A DNA stretch of 64,000 bases, taken from the NCBI GenBank assembly GCA_964442735.1, contig CAYUAP010000004.1, forward strand, positions 1 to 64,000. The letters are read 5' to 3'. Under the pieces are notes generated by a model that searched no databases, had not been told where the DNA came from, and saw only the letters and a program-made list of their open reading frames with translations. Below are positions 17,849 through 27,442 of this stretch, piece by piece. Source of the DNA: JAUNBG01 sp964442735. Its GTDB lineage: Bacteria; Planctomycetota; Planctomycetia; Pirellulales; Thermoguttaceae. A program made the translations under genes and the position numbers. Positions within the stretch are counted from its first letter, which is position 1. Each line of letters starts with the position of its first letter.

Positions 17849-19237
17849 ATGTTGTTCCGAATGGTATTAATTGTATTATTAAGTGTGGGTTCTTTTTGTT
17901 ATGGAAGGGAATTACCGATAAAGTCGGGCGATAAAATAGCGTTTTTAGGGGCATCCATTACCCAGTTTGGTTGGTCCAATCAAGAGGGATATATCCATCT
18001 TGTTGTTTCGGGGCTTAAAGCGGAGGGGATTGAGGTGACGCCCATACCGGCGGGTATTAGTGGAAATGAATCCCATCAGATGTTGGAGCGGGTACAACGT
18101 GATGTTATCGACAAACATCCGCAATGGATGACCTTTAAGGTTGGCGGAAACGATGTTTGGCATAAAGCGCATACAATTGAGCAGTTTGAAAAAAATGTTA
18201 TTGAAGTTGTCGATAGAGTGACGGCTGCGGGCATAAAAATTATGTTTATCACCCAAACGCCATTAGGGGAAGACACTTCTGATCCGCGAAATATTCGTTT
18301 GGCGGCCTTTAATGAATTTATTCGAAAACTGGCTAAAGAGCGTCACTGTCTGTTGGCGGATGCCAATACAGATATGTCCAATGCGCTTTCCAATCGCAGG
18401 AAGGGTGATCCCAACCGTATGACTACCGATGGTGTTCATCTCAATTCCTGGGGGAATCGACTTGTGGCGCGAAGTATTTTACGCGCATTTGGTGTGCCCG
18501 ACTTTTCGGGCAAAGTGACACCGATGAATAAGGCCTTCTGTTATGAATTTCCGTTAAAAGGTCATTCTGTGAAAATCATTGTTCCGGACAAGCAGGCCGA
18601 GGGTAAACCCTGGTTAATGCGAACGGTCTACTGGCGGGCATTTCCCAACTCCGAAGACGCTATGATACAAAAAGGCTGGGCAGTTGCCTATATTGAAACA
18701 AATGATCGATTCGGAACTCCACAAGACAATACACAGCGTACGGATCTTTATTATTATCTTGTTCAGGAGTTTGGATTTAGTCCGCGTCCTGTGGTTTATG
18801 GAATGAGTTTGGGGGGCCTTTCTGCCTTGCGTTGGGTTATGGAAAATCCGGATAAATGCTGTGGTATTTATGTCGATGCCCCTGCCGCCGATTTCCGTAA
18901 CTGGAAAAATAATCCGAACAGTTCCGAACTCTGGAGAATCGTTACACGTGATTATGGAATGTCGGAAGAGGTACTCCTCAATGGTGAAGGGAATCCCATC
19001 TATGGTTGTAAAAAAATCGCATCTGCTAAAATACCTATGCTGTTGATCTGTGGGGCAGCAGATAAAATTGTCAGTTATGAAAAAAATGGTAAACTACTAG
19101 CCGAGCAGTTCAAGGCGGCCGGAGGCGATCTGACCGAAATTGTCAAACAGGATTGTGATCATCATCCCCATGGTTTGACCGATCCTGCTCCAGTCGTTCA
19201 ATTTTTCGAAAAATGCCGGGAAAAGACTTTTGATTAG
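17849..19237 (+). CDS. Secreted double esterase: SGNH hydrolase fused to alpha/beta hydrolase
   Basis: The ATG at 17849 is preferred over 17819 because AAGAGG lies 6 bp upstream and a signal peptide starts there. The 462-residue product has two complete hydrolase domains. The first (residues about 25-220) is SGNH/GDSL-type: GAS with S36, GGND at 99-102, and DGVH with D194 and H197. The second (about 240-462) is an alpha/beta hydrolase: GMSLGG with S320, D405 in GAADK, and histidines 438-441 in DHHPHG. SGNH enzymes commonly remove acetyl groups from sugars, including sialic acids, so a role in deacylating host or plant glycans beside the sialidase and permease is a reasonable inference. Confidence 0.8.
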   Translation: MLFRMVLIVLLSVGSFCYGRELPIKSGDKIAFLGASITQFGWSNQEGYIHLVVSGLKAEGIEVTPIPAGISGNESHQMLERVQRDVIDKHPQWMTFKVGGNDVWHKAHTIEQFEKNVIEVVDRVTAAGIKIMFITQTPLGEDTSDPRNIRLAAFNEFIRKLAKERHCLLADANTDMSNALSNRRKGDPNRMTTDGVHLNSWGNRLVARSILRAFGVPDFSGKVTPMNKAFCYEFPLKGHSVKIIVPDKQAEGKPWLMRTVYWRAFPNSEDAMIQKGWAVAYIETNDRFGTPQDNTQRTDLYYYLVQEFGFSPRPVVYGMSLGGLSALRWVMENPDKCCGIYVDAPAADFRNWKNNPNSSELWRIVTRDYGMSEEVLLNGEGNPIYGCKKIASAKIPMLLICGAADKIVSYEKNGKLLAEQFKAAGGDLTEIVKQDCDHHPHGLTDPAPVVQFFEKCREKTFD

Positions 19238-19274
19238 ATCGGCAAACAAACGGTCGCGAAGTTGTTCTCCATTT

Positions 19275-20573
19275 CTATTTGAATAGAGAGGCAAGTTTAT
19301 CCGGAGTTTCACCGGGGAGGGTTATAATATCCATACAGGCTTCTTGTAATTGGGGATCGGAGGCTATTATCGCTTCCGTTTCGTAATAGGAATGAAGAAC
19401 GGTGGTATGTTTTCTTCCTGAAAGCCATCGTCCAAGTTCCATAAAAGTTGTATCGGTCAATTTACGTGCGAGATAGATAACGGTATTACGGGCTCGAACA
19501 ACCGTTTTTGAACGGCTTTTACCGCGTAGGTCCGATAGACGGATCGAAAAATGTTTGGCGGTTCGTGCTGCCAGTTCTTCCAAGGTCCAGTTCTTCTGTG
19601 GCTGACGGTGGTCCATATAATTCTCGACAAAATCGACCGTAATCGGTCCTTTCGTATTGCGACATTCGAAAATCATTTGATCGAAGGCTCCGTGCATGGC
19701 GCTAACGCTCTGGGGGAATCGGTTCAAGAGAAGTGTTAAAACATCATCCTGGAGTTTGATTTTTCCATCGGCGGCCATCTTTTGTAAAAGGAGTTTGCGC
19801 GATTCGTTGGATGGAAGATATACGGGGATCTGAACTCCACCTTCCAGACGTGCGACAAGTCCCGGTAAAAGACCAGGTGTTTCCAATGGATTTTTCCCCA
19901 TCGTAAAGATAAAAATGGTTTTCCGGTTGAAAGGATCGTCCAACAGTTGAATAATTTCTTCCTGGGTTTCCCAATGATTTTCCAGAAGGTCCAGATTATC
20001 GATAACAAATAGTGTTTTTGAATTCATTTGAAAATGAAAAAAGGTCTCCTCTTCCTTTTGATACGCGTCCAAAAAATCGCGATGAAAATCACTAGCTATT
20101 TGATAATGAACGGAAGCATTGGAATAAAGTTCTTTAAAAGCCTGGATAATACCCTTAACGAGATGTGTTTTTCCACATCCGGTCTGACCGAAAAATACGA
20201 AGGGGGTGAAATAGGGTATTTCCATTGGAAGTACATAATGGAGTGGGGGATACTCTTCTCCAGGGGCTGATGGTGGTTCCATTATTTTTTTTCGCGGATG
20301 CTTTTTGACTTCTTCGGCACTTTCTTTTTCGTCTTGAAATATTTTGGCCTTGGAACTAAAAGGAACTCCTTCGATAATCCAATGGACGGCCAGTTCCGCA
20401 AGTCTGTTTTCCGGTCCGACAAGAAAGGAATCGAGAGGGGATGATACACTATCGTCATTCTCCTCTTGATTTTCAGACGCTGACACTGTTGCGAACGGAA
20501 GCCAGCGATAATTATTATCTCCTTTATCGGCGCTATGTTCATTCATCCAAAGGGCTAATGGGTTTATTGTCAT
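19275..20573 (-). CDS. DnaA-like AAA+ protein with altered DNA-binding signature
   Basis: This 432-residue protein matches DnaA domains III and IV. LVGPENRLAELA (about 51-62) is box-I-like. Walker A is GQTGCGKT (129-136), Walker B is FVIDNLD (189-195), and an arginine-finger-like residue is R242. The helix-turn-helix domain holds RSKTVVRARNTVIYLARKLT and SGRKHTTVLHS (385-395). The usual GGRDHTTVLH aspartate is replaced by lysine at 388. The N-terminal oligomerisation domain I is absent or unrecognisable, and about 45 extra residues precede Walker A. It could be the chromosomal initiator of this lineage or a DnaA paralogue. No cluster of DnaA boxes was seen nearby. It lies 12 bp downstream of fxsA. 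Confidence 0.75.
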   Translation of the reverse strand: MTINPLALWMNEHSADKGDNNYRWLPFATVSASENQEENDDSVSSPLDSFLVGPENRLAELAVHWIIEGVPFSSKAKIFQDEKESAEEVKKHPRKKIMEPPSAPGEEYPPLHYVLPMEIPYFTPFVFFGQTGCGKTHLVKGIIQAFKELYSNASVHYQIASDFHRDFLDAYQKEEETFFHFQMNSKTLFVIDNLDLLENHWETQEEIIQLLDDPFNRKTIFIFTMGKNPLETPGLLPGLVARLEGGVQIPVYLPSNESRKLLLQKMAADGKIKLQDDVLTLLLNRFPQSVSAMHGAFDQMIFECRNTKGPITVDFVENYMDHRQPQKNWTLEELAARTAKHFSIRLSDLRGKSRSKTVVRARNTVIYLARKLTDTTFMELGRWLSGRKHTTVLHSYYETEAIIASDPQLQEACMDIITLPGETPDKLASLFK

Positions 20574-20585
20574 TTTTACCTGTCA

Positions 20586-21173
20586 TCAGTGTTTATTTTT
20601 TACTTCAAACTCAACATCAATAATATCGTCATCATTGTTATTTTTATCATAATCGTTACGATTTGTAAAGGGTGTATCTATGGATTTCGGACTCATCTGT
20701 TGATTATTGTTGTCTAAATTATCGGAATCATTCTGGGAATGATCATAGTAGGACTCGTCATCGCCCTGTGAAAATTGATTGCTAAATTTGAATATGGTAT
20801 TAAAATTGTTTTTCTTGAACATTTCCTTTATAATGATTTTTGCAATCATATAGAAAATAATGTTTCTAACGGGGGGAATCAATAAAAGGAGACCCAAAAA
20901 GTCGGTAATAAAGCCGGGAATTATCAGGAGATTGGCACTCAAATTAGGAAACATATACATGACGAGCATCTCTCGGGACCGTGGGGTTTCGCGATTGAGT
21001 TGGCCGGTTGACTCTTTATACGAATGCCATCTCGCAAGAAATAATCCCAGGAACGTGGTGAATAGGGTGATGGACAGGGCATTTATCCATCCAATATTAT
21101 GGGCTACTATGATAAACACCACGATTTCCAATAGTGGCAGGCCGATCATCATCAGGAATAAAACTGGAATCAT
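20586..21173 (-). CDS. fxsA: FxsA-family membrane protein
   Basis: This 195-residue protein carries the FxsA core in residues 1-115. It starts LFLMMIGLPLLEIVVFIIVAHNIGW, has a second hydrophobic hairpin, and then LLIIPGFITDFLGLLLLIPPVR, the most conserved FxsA motif. A polar, asparagine- and aspartate-rich tail of about 80 residues follows and is not part of the family core. FxsA is a cytoplasmic-membrane protein first known for relieving phage T7 exclusion by the F plasmid; its cellular role is unclear. The dnaA-like gene follows on the same strand after 12 bp, which implies an operon. Confidence 0.85.
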   Translation of the reverse strand: MIPVLFLMMIGLPLLEIVVFIIVAHNIGWINALSITLFTTFLGLFLARWHSYKESTGQLNRETPRSREMLVMYMFPNLSANLLIIPGFITDFLGLLLLIPPVRNIIFYMIAKIIIKEMFKKNNFNTIFKFSNQFSQGDDESYYDHSQNDSDNLDNNNQQMSPKSIDTPFTNRNDYDKNNNDDDIIDVEFEVKNKH

Positions 21174-21750
21174 TATTATTTATATTATCCTTCATTTCAG
21201 GTTAAACTTGCTTCTATTACAAACTCGATATTATTCATTAACTGCAATCATAAACAATATTTTAAATTAAGAAAATATCAAATACCAGGAAGTCTGTAAA
21301 ATTTTTTAAACTTTTATTAAATTTATTGGTTATGATGATTGCGGAAGGATTAAAATCAGTTAAAATATTAGGAAAGAGTTATTTTTAAATAAAGATTCTT
21401 TTGTTGAAATGTATTGGAGTTTCTTTTAAAACTGTATAATTTTCGTATTTTGACTGTTTTAACTATTGTTAATTTGGAAAATTTGTTAAAATCCGTGTAG
21501 TCAGAGGTGGAATTATCTTGACATTTGACTAAAAAATGGGTACCTTAATAGTAGGTGTAAATACGTAAACGGCACGGGAAGGCATGAAGCATTGTTTTTG
21601 CTTGTCGGGGTGTATACAAAAATTACTTCAGTCATTAAGCGAATGACTTTTACAAAATGATGTTTATTACCGGCTTTACTGGCTGTAATGAACGATGGGG
21701 CGATACAGAAGAGTCCGGTTAATAGCGGAATAATAAAAGGTGCAAAAAAT
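21174..21750. other. Divergent intergenic region, fxsA to pilB
   Basis: These 577 bp lie between oppositely oriented genes. The left 300 bp are very AT-rich with poly-A/T tracts. The right part contains the promoter at 21518-21546 and a likely untranslated leader with a small hairpin (AAGCA..TTGCTT near 21587-21603). An in-frame start at 21688 exists but lacks a ribosome site. Confidence 0.5.
21518..21546 (+). promoter_or_regulatory. Putative promoter of the secretion/pilus cluster
   Basis: A perfect TTGACA (21518-21523) is followed after 17 bp by TACCTT (21541-21546), about 205 bp upstream of the first ATPase gene. The same TTGACA/TACCTT pair occurs before cysK, which supports it being a lineage promoter form. 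Confidence 0.5.
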
Positions 21751-23466
21751 ATGGCAAAAAGACTTAATTATCTTGGCATTCTCAATCAGCAGGGGATTTT
21801 GAGTGTGAATCAGGTTCGCGAGGGGCAGGAACTGGCCAAACAGGCGGATATCAAGTTACAGGACGCCCTTGTTCGTCTGGATTATGTTACGGAAGAGCAG
21901 ATTGCCAAGGCAATTGCAATGGAATATAACAAACAGTATATCGATATGTCGGAAGTCATGATTCGACCTGCTGTTCTTGAATTAATTTCCGAGTCGGTTG
22001 CTCGTGAAAACTGTGTTATTCCCTATGACGAAGATGGGGAAACGTTACTGGTGGTTATGGCCGACCCAAATGATATTGAGATTTTTGAAAAATTGCGCTT
22101 CATGTTACAGAGGCCGATCGACTGTCTGGTTTCCAGTCGTTCTTCGATTCTGGAGGCCATTAATACGCATTATGGTCAGAGTATGATTGAAAGTACGGAC
22201 TCCATGATCAACGAAATGACCGAAACGGCGATTAATTTTACGATGATCGAAGATGGTGGAGGGGTTACTAATGCTTCAGTGGGAGATGCTTCGGAGAGTG
22301 ACGCCCCTATTGTTCGTTTGTGTGACCAGATTATTTCCGAGGCGGTTCAGCTTCGTGCTTCCGATATTCACGTAGAGCCTTTTGAAGATCGGGTTCGTAT
22401 TCGATATCGAATTGACGGTAAACTGGTGGAACGTGAATCGCTCCCGCCTCGTTTTCAGGGCGCGCTCATGTCGCGTTTTAAGATTCTGGCAAAACTGGAT
22501 ATCGCGGAACGGAGAAGAACACAGGACGGGCGAATTAAATTGACTCTGGGCGACAAGGAACTGGACTTGCGTGTCTCTGTTATTCCGACAAACCATGGTC
22601 AATCGATTGTTATGCGTATTCTTGACAAGGATAATATTCGTGTCAGTCTGGTTCAATTGGGGTTCAGTGAAGCCGACTATAAACGATTTCATACTTTAAT
22701 TGCCCGACCGAACGGTATTATTCTGGTTACCGGGCCGACGGGGTCCGGAAAAACAACCTCTCTTTACGCGGCGCTCAACGAACTTAATACACCGACACGA
22801 AAAATCATTACGGCGGAAGATCCTGTTGAATACTATCTGCCGGGCGTCAATCAGGTGGAAATCAAACACTCCATCGGTTTGGACTTTGCTGCGGTTATTC
22901 GTTCCATGTTACGACAGGCGCCGAACGTTATTCTGGTCGGTGAAATGCGTGACCTCGAAACAGCGTCTATGGGTATTCAGGCTTCCCTGACCGGCCACCT
23001 TGTTTTTAGCACACTTCACACGAATGATGCTCCAAGTGCTATTACGCGTCTCGTGGATATGGGGGTGCCTCCCTATCTCGTAACCAGTTCCGTTATTGGT
23101 ATCATGGCTCAACGTCTTGTACGAACGGTCTGTCCGAAGTGTCGTCGTGTTTACACTCCGACCGATGCCGAATTGGAAGCGGCTGGTATTTCGAAAGATG
23201 TTGCTTCCAAGGCTACGTTTTATAAAGGGAAGGGGTGTATTAACTGTAACAAGTCTGGTTATCGTGGTCGTCGTGCTATTTTTGAATTGATGATGATGAC
23301 CAATAAAATCCGCGAATTGGCCTATCAGGGAGCTTCGACAACCATTATTCGTCGTACTGCACGAAGTGAAGGAATGAAGGTTTTATTCGAAGACGGGATC
23401 CGAAAAGTACTTCAGGGATATACGACGATTGAGGAAGTCATGCGCGTTGCGCGGTTGGAGGAATAA
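21751..23466 (+). CDS. Type II secretion/type IV pilus assembly ATPase GspE/PilB, first copy
   Basis: The start at 21751 is chosen for its ribosome site (AAAGG at 21737) and for homologous alignment with the second copy at 25682. The 571-residue product has an N-terminal GspE_N/MshEN domain (about 1-150). The ATPase core has Walker A GPTGSGKTT from G328, an Asp box near AEDPVEY, Walker B VILVGEMRD, and a His box STLHTND. Four zinc-binding cysteines are present (C461, C464, C496, C499). The protein powers assembly of a pseudopilus or pilus from the cytoplasmic face of the inner membrane. It heads the cluster and is followed by a tandem repeat array rather than directly by the next gene. Confidence 0.92.
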   Translation: MAKRLNYLGILNQQGILSVNQVREGQELAKQADIKLQDALVRLDYVTEEQIAKAIAMEYNKQYIDMSEVMIRPAVLELISESVARENCVIPYDEDGETLLVVMADPNDIEIFEKLRFMLQRPIDCLVSSRSSILEAINTHYGQSMIESTDSMINEMTETAINFTMIEDGGGVTNASVGDASESDAPIVRLCDQIISEAVQLRASDIHVEPFEDRVRIRYRIDGKLVERESLPPRFQGALMSRFKILAKLDIAERRRTQDGRIKLTLGDKELDLRVSVIPTNHGQSIVMRILDKDNIRVSLVQLGFSEADYKRFHTLIARPNGIILVTGPTGSGKTTSLYAALNELNTPTRKIITAEDPVEYYLPGVNQVEIKHSIGLDFAAVIRSMLRQAPNVILVGEMRDLETASMGIQASLTGHLVFSTLHTNDAPSAITRLVDMGVPPYLVTSSVIGIMAQRLVRTVCPKCRRVYTPTDAELEAAGISKDVASKATFYKGKGCINCNKSGYRGRRAIFELMMMTNKIRELAYQGASTTIIRRTARSEGMKVLFEDGIRKVLQGYTTIEEVMRVARLEE

Positions 23467-23480
23467 CCGCAATTGGGGAG

Positions 23481-24115
23481 CGCGGACGTCTCGTCCGCAT
23501 CTTTCAAAACAGGCAATCCGCCAGTTTTGAAGGGAAGGAAAATTTCCGGGCACGCGGACGTCTCGTCCGCATCTTCCAAAACAGGTAATCCGCCAGTTTT
23601 AAGGGAAGGAAAATTCCCGGGAGCGCGGACGTCTCGTCCGCATCTTTCAAAACAGGCAATTCCCCAGTTTTAAAGGAAGGAAAATTCCCGGGAGCGCGGA
23701 CGTCTCGTCCGCATCCTCCAAAACAGGCAATCCGCCAGTTTTGAACAGAAGGAAAATTCCCGGGAGCGCGGACGTCTCGTCCGCATCCTCCAAAACAGGC
23801 AATTCCCCAGTTTTAAAGGAAGGAAAATTCCCGGGAGCGCGGACGTCTCGTCCGCATCCTCCAAAACAGGCAANNNNNNNNNNNNNNNNNNNNNNNNNNN
23901 NNNNNNNNNNNNNNNNNNNNNNNNNNNNNNNNNNNNNNNNNNNNNNNNNNNNNNNNNNNNNNNNNNNNNNNNNGGAAAATTCCCGGGAGCGCGGACGTCT
24001 CGTCCGCATCCTCCAAAACAGGCAATCCACCAGTTTTAAAGGAAGGAAAATTCCCGGGAGCGCGGACATCTCGTCCGCATCCTCCAAAACAGGTAATTCG
24101 CCATTTTTGAAGGGA
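23481..24115 (+). repeat. Family A tandem array, 71-72-bp unit, at least eight units, interrupted by an assembly gap
   Basis: Units begin with the palindrome GCGGACGTCTCGTCCGC (starts one base after 23481, 23553, 23624, 23695, 23767, 23838, 23990 and 24061). Each continues through ATCYTYCAAAACAGGYAAT, CGCCAGTTTT and GGAAGGAAAATTCCCGGGAG. Spacing is 71 or 72 bp throughout. Different units differ by only a few substitutions, so amplification is recent. The array fills most of the space between the first ATPase gene and pilT. Open frames within it on both strands are repeat artefacts. Confidence 0.95.
23874..23973. other. Assembly gap of 100 N
   Basis: Exactly 100 undetermined bases lie inside the tandem array. 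The flanking unit starts are 152 bp apart, which is not a multiple of 71, so the gap length is a placeholder and the true number of repeat units is unknown. Confidence 0.98.
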
Positions 24116-24371
24116 AGGATTTCAATATGGCCTTGAGGATTGCAGAAAAATGAAAACAGAATATCCTGAACGTTTTTTCAGTGCAACGGTTTAAAACAGT
24201 TGTTTTTTATGATATACTGAACCTTGAATTGTATTTTATTGGTTGATTATATTTAGGGATTGTAGGAATAGTGTCTTTTTAAGACAGGCGGAGACGTCTG
24301 ATTTCTCGGAGGTGGACGATACGTTTACGTTCCGATTAATATAAACATTTTAACGAACAAGGCAGGCGATT

Positions 24372-25481
24372 ATGGGAACGGTTTTAATTGATAAATTACT
24401 GGAAACGGTTGTTGTGCGGGGCGCGAGTGACTTGCATCTTGCGGTGGGCCAGCCTCCAGTGCTTCGGCTGCATGGCCATTTGGTTCGATTGGAGACAAAA
24501 GTTCTGGAGCCGGAAGATACGGTTTCCCTGATGAAAAGTATTACGCCCGGTCGATGTCAGCAGACTTTACAGGAGACGGGGGGGTGTGACTTCGGCTTCG
24601 CGTTTGGCGACAAGGCGCGTTTCCGTGTGTCCGTCTTTAAACAGAAAGGCTGTACGGGCCTGGTGTTACGTCAGATTCCAAATAAATTACTCTCCATGGA
24701 TGATTTAAACACTCCTCCTGTTATGCACGAATTGATTATGCGACCTCGTGGACTGATTCTTGTAACCGGACCTACCGGTTCCGGAAAATCGACAACCCTG
24801 GCTGCTTGTATCGACTATTTAAATATTAATGTGGACCATCATATTATTACGATTGAAGATCCTATTGAATTTTATCATTACCATAAAAAATCTACGGTGA
24901 ATCAACGTGAAATTGGGGTGGACGTTATGTCCTTTGCCGATGCGATTCGGGCCGCCTTGCGTCAAGACCCTGACGTTATCCTTGTCGGTGAAATGCGTGA
25001 CTTGGAAACTATTGAAGCGGCTATTACGGCTGCTGAAACCGGACACGTTGTTTTCGGTACTTTACACACCACTGGTGCACAGGGAACAGTCAACCGTATT
25101 ATCGACGTTTTCCCCACGACGCAGCAGGACCAGATTCGAACGCAGTTGTCCACTTCCATTCTGGGGATTCTCTCGCAGCAGTTAATTCCACGTATTCAGG
25201 GGGGACGGGTGGCCGCCTATGAAATGTTGGTGGTTACGCCCGCTATTGCAAACCTCATTCGTGAAAACAAAACGTTCCGTATTAATTCCTCCATTCAGAC
25301 CGGACATAAATTAGGAATGCAGCTCTTGGACGACCATCTCTTTAAATTATGGAGAGAAAAAATCATTCTCAAGGAAGACGCTTTAGTTAAGGCAAATATG
25401 CCCGAACAGTTGGATGATAAAATGCGTCGTTGGGAGGCGGGTGTTAATCCAAATGCAGACGAAGACGACATTGAAAATTGA
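24372..25481 (+). CDS. pilT: Twitching motility/pilus retraction ATPase PilT
   Basis: This 369-residue ATPase lacks the long N-terminal domain and the zinc cysteines of PilB. It has GASDLHLAVGQPP near the N terminus, Walker A GPTGSGKST (from G133), Asp box ITIEDPIEF, Walker B VILVGEMRDLETI, and the His box with HVVFGTLHTTGA. AAYEMLVVTPAIANLIRE is the PilT-specific C-terminal region. In known systems PilT disassembles the pilus and drives retraction. Its presence points to a dynamic type IV pilus rather than only a type II secretion pseudopilus. AAGG precedes the start. Confidence 0.93.
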   Translation: MGTVLIDKLLETVVVRGASDLHLAVGQPPVLRLHGHLVRLETKVLEPEDTVSLMKSITPGRCQQTLQETGGCDFGFAFGDKARFRVSVFKQKGCTGLVLRQIPNKLLSMDDLNTPPVMHELIMRPRGLILVTGPTGSGKSTTLAACIDYLNINVDHHIITIEDPIEFYHYHKKSTVNQREIGVDVMSFADAIRAALRQDPDVILVGEMRDLETIEAAITAAETGHVVFGTLHTTGAQGTVNRIIDVFPTTQQDQIRTQLSTSILGILSQQLIPRIQGGRVAAYEMLVVTPAIANLIRENKTFRINSSIQTGHKLGMQLLDDHLFKLWREKIILKEDALVKANMPEQLDDKMRRWEAGVNPNADEDDIEN

Positions 25482-25488
25482 TTATTAA

Positions 25489-25508
25489 CGGGTATTGGCC
25501 CGGTTTTT
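25489..25508 (+). terminator. Weak terminator-like hairpin after pilT
   Basis: CGGG and CCCG (25489-25492 and 25499-25502) pair around TATTGG and are followed by GGTTTTT. The stem is only 4 bp, so this is tentative. Confidence 0.3.
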
Positions 25509-25681
25509 GCATATTCTATCTCTTGAACCCGTCTTGGATTTAAGCGATTTGTGGGATATGAAGGGGTATTCCTTATGATGGCTTTTTGATAAAGTGTATT
25601 ATTATTGTACAGTTCACTCAAAAAGATGGTTAATTTTTAAACATTTAAAAACTCCTTGACGGGGATTTATTTAGGTTATTT

Positions 25682-27400
25682 ATGGCTACAAGAAGAATAG
25701 GTCAGGTTTTTGTTGACCTCGGTTATATAGATGAAGAACAATTGGAACTGCTCCTGGAGGAACAGCAGCAGCGGCATCATGAATTATTGGGGCAGGTCGG
25801 TATTGCCTTGGGGATGCTGACAGAGGAACAGGTGACTCAAGCTGTGGCCGAACAGTTTGCTCTTCCTGTTATCGCGGTTTCCGATTTAACGATTCCGCCT
25901 GAGGTCCTTTCCCATTTAACGGCCCCTATGGCTCAATTGTATCGTGTTATTCCCTTTAGTTTTCGCGAGAACTGTTTGTTCATTGCTACGAGTGAACCGC
26001 AAAATATCGCCGTTATGGACGAATTGCGAAACTTCCTCGGATATCAGGTAAAGGCGGTTGTTTCCTCTCCAAAGGAAATTGAGACGGCTCTATCCCGATA
26101 TTATGCTACTGACGAAGGGGAAAGTGTTGAATCAATTATCGGAGAACTCTCCGAGGATGAGGAACTGATTCAGAAGGCTTTAGCCGCCGAAAAAGGTGAA
26201 TTGGATTTGGCGAGTACCGAGGCTTTGAGTGAAAGTGCTCCTGTACGGAAACTGTTGAATATGGTTTTTCTCCTTGGTATTAAGGATCATGCCAGTGACT
26301 TGCACTTCGAACCGTTTGAAGACGAGTTTAAAATCCGTATTAAAGCTGATGGTACTTTATACGAAATGGTTCCGCCGCCTCGACACCTGGCCTCCGCCAT
26401 TACGACTCGTATTAAGGTTTTGGCAAACTTGGATATCGCCGAAAAGAGGCTCCCTCAAGATGGTCGTATCCGACTGACCGTGGGCGGGCATCCGGTCGAT
26501 TTCCGTGTCAGTGTACTACCGACCATGTTCGGCGAAAGTGTTGTCTGCCGTATTTTGGACAAGTCCGTTATTTCTCTCGACTTGAACAACGTCGGTATGG
26601 CCGAGGAACTATTGGTTCAGTTCCGTAAAATTATTGAAAAACCAAATGGAATTGTTTTGGTTACCGGTCCGACCGGCTCCGGAAAAACCACGACTTTATA
26701 TGCAGCTCTTTCGGAATTGAATGTTATTTCCGAAAAGTTGATGACGACCGAAGATCCGGTGGAATATGATATCGACGGTATTATTCAGATGCCGATCGAC
26801 GCCGATATCGGAAATACCTTTGCGCAGTGTCTCCGCTCGATTTTACGACAGGATCCCGATAAAATCCTGGTCGGTGAAATTCGTGACCGGGAAACGGCTG
26901 AAATTGCCGTTCAGGCGTCCTTGACAGGACACCTGGTTTTTAGTACATTACACACAAACGATGCTCCGAGCACTATTACGCGTCTTCGTGATATGGGAAT
27001 TCCTGAATTCCTCATTACGGCTACTTTACAAGCTATTTTGGCGCAACGTTTGGTTCGTAAAATATGTACTGAATGTCGTACGACCTATCGACCTACAGAA
27101 GAACAACTGTCGGAATTAGGATTGACTCCGAAGGATGTCCAGGGAAAAACCTTTTACCAGGGGGCCGGATGTAGTCATTGTAACAACACCGGTTTCAAGG
27201 GACGAACGGCTATTCACGAGTTTATGACGATTAACGAAGAACTTCGGGATCTCATCCTGAAAAATGCGACGATTAGTCAATTGAGGGAGGCTGGCGAAAG
27301 AAACGGTATGGTTTCCCTTCGTATTGCGGGGTTGCAGAAAATCTTCGAGGGAACGACTACTGTTGAAGAAGTTGTTCGTGAAACGGTTTTGGAAGCATAA
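25682..27400 (+). CDS. Type II secretion/type IV pilus assembly ATPase GspE/PilB, second copy
   Basis: This 572-residue paralogue of the protein at 21751 has the same domain order. MshEN is at about 1-150, with RIGQVFVDLGYIDEEQLELLL at its start. Walker A GPTGSGKTT begins at G329, EDPVEY and KILVGEIRDRETA follow, and zinc cysteines are at C462, C465, C497 and C500. The two copies differ throughout, so the duplication is old. A second assembly ATPase may serve a second pseudopilus, or the pair may form a mixed hexamer; the sequence does not decide. The platform gene follows after 42 bp, so these two are likely co-transcribed. Confidence 0.92.
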   Translation: MATRRIGQVFVDLGYIDEEQLELLLEEQQQRHHELLGQVGIALGMLTEEQVTQAVAEQFALPVIAVSDLTIPPEVLSHLTAPMAQLYRVIPFSFRENCLFIATSEPQNIAVMDELRNFLGYQVKAVVSSPKEIETALSRYYATDEGESVESIIGELSEDEELIQKALAAEKGELDLASTEALSESAPVRKLLNMVFLLGIKDHASDLHFEPFEDEFKIRIKADGTLYEMVPPPRHLASAITTRIKVLANLDIAEKRLPQDGRIRLTVGGHPVDFRVSVLPTMFGESVVCRILDKSVISLDLNNVGMAEELLVQFRKIIEKPNGIVLVTGPTGSGKTTTLYAALSELNVISEKLMTTEDPVEYDIDGIIQMPIDADIGNTFAQCLRSILRQDPDKILVGEIRDRETAEIAVQASLTGHLVFSTLHTNDAPSTITRLRDMGIPEFLITATLQAILAQRLVRKICTECRTTYRPTEEQLSELGLTPKDVQGKTFYQGAGCSHCNNTGFKGRTAIHEFMTINEELRDLILKNATISQLREAGERNGMVSLRIAGLQKIFEGTTTVEEVVRETVLEA

Positions 27401-27442
27401 ATTACAGAAATATAAATATATAACGGAGAAAAGGGTCGGTCA

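Noticed and set aside
23481..24115. CRISPR array
   Set aside because: The 71-72-bp units are repeated along their entire length with no unique spacers, and no cas genes are present.
23473..24136. Open reading frames across the family A array on both strands
   Set aside because: They exist only because the unit length keeps frames open, they run through the N gap, and they have no ribosome sites or recognisable domains.
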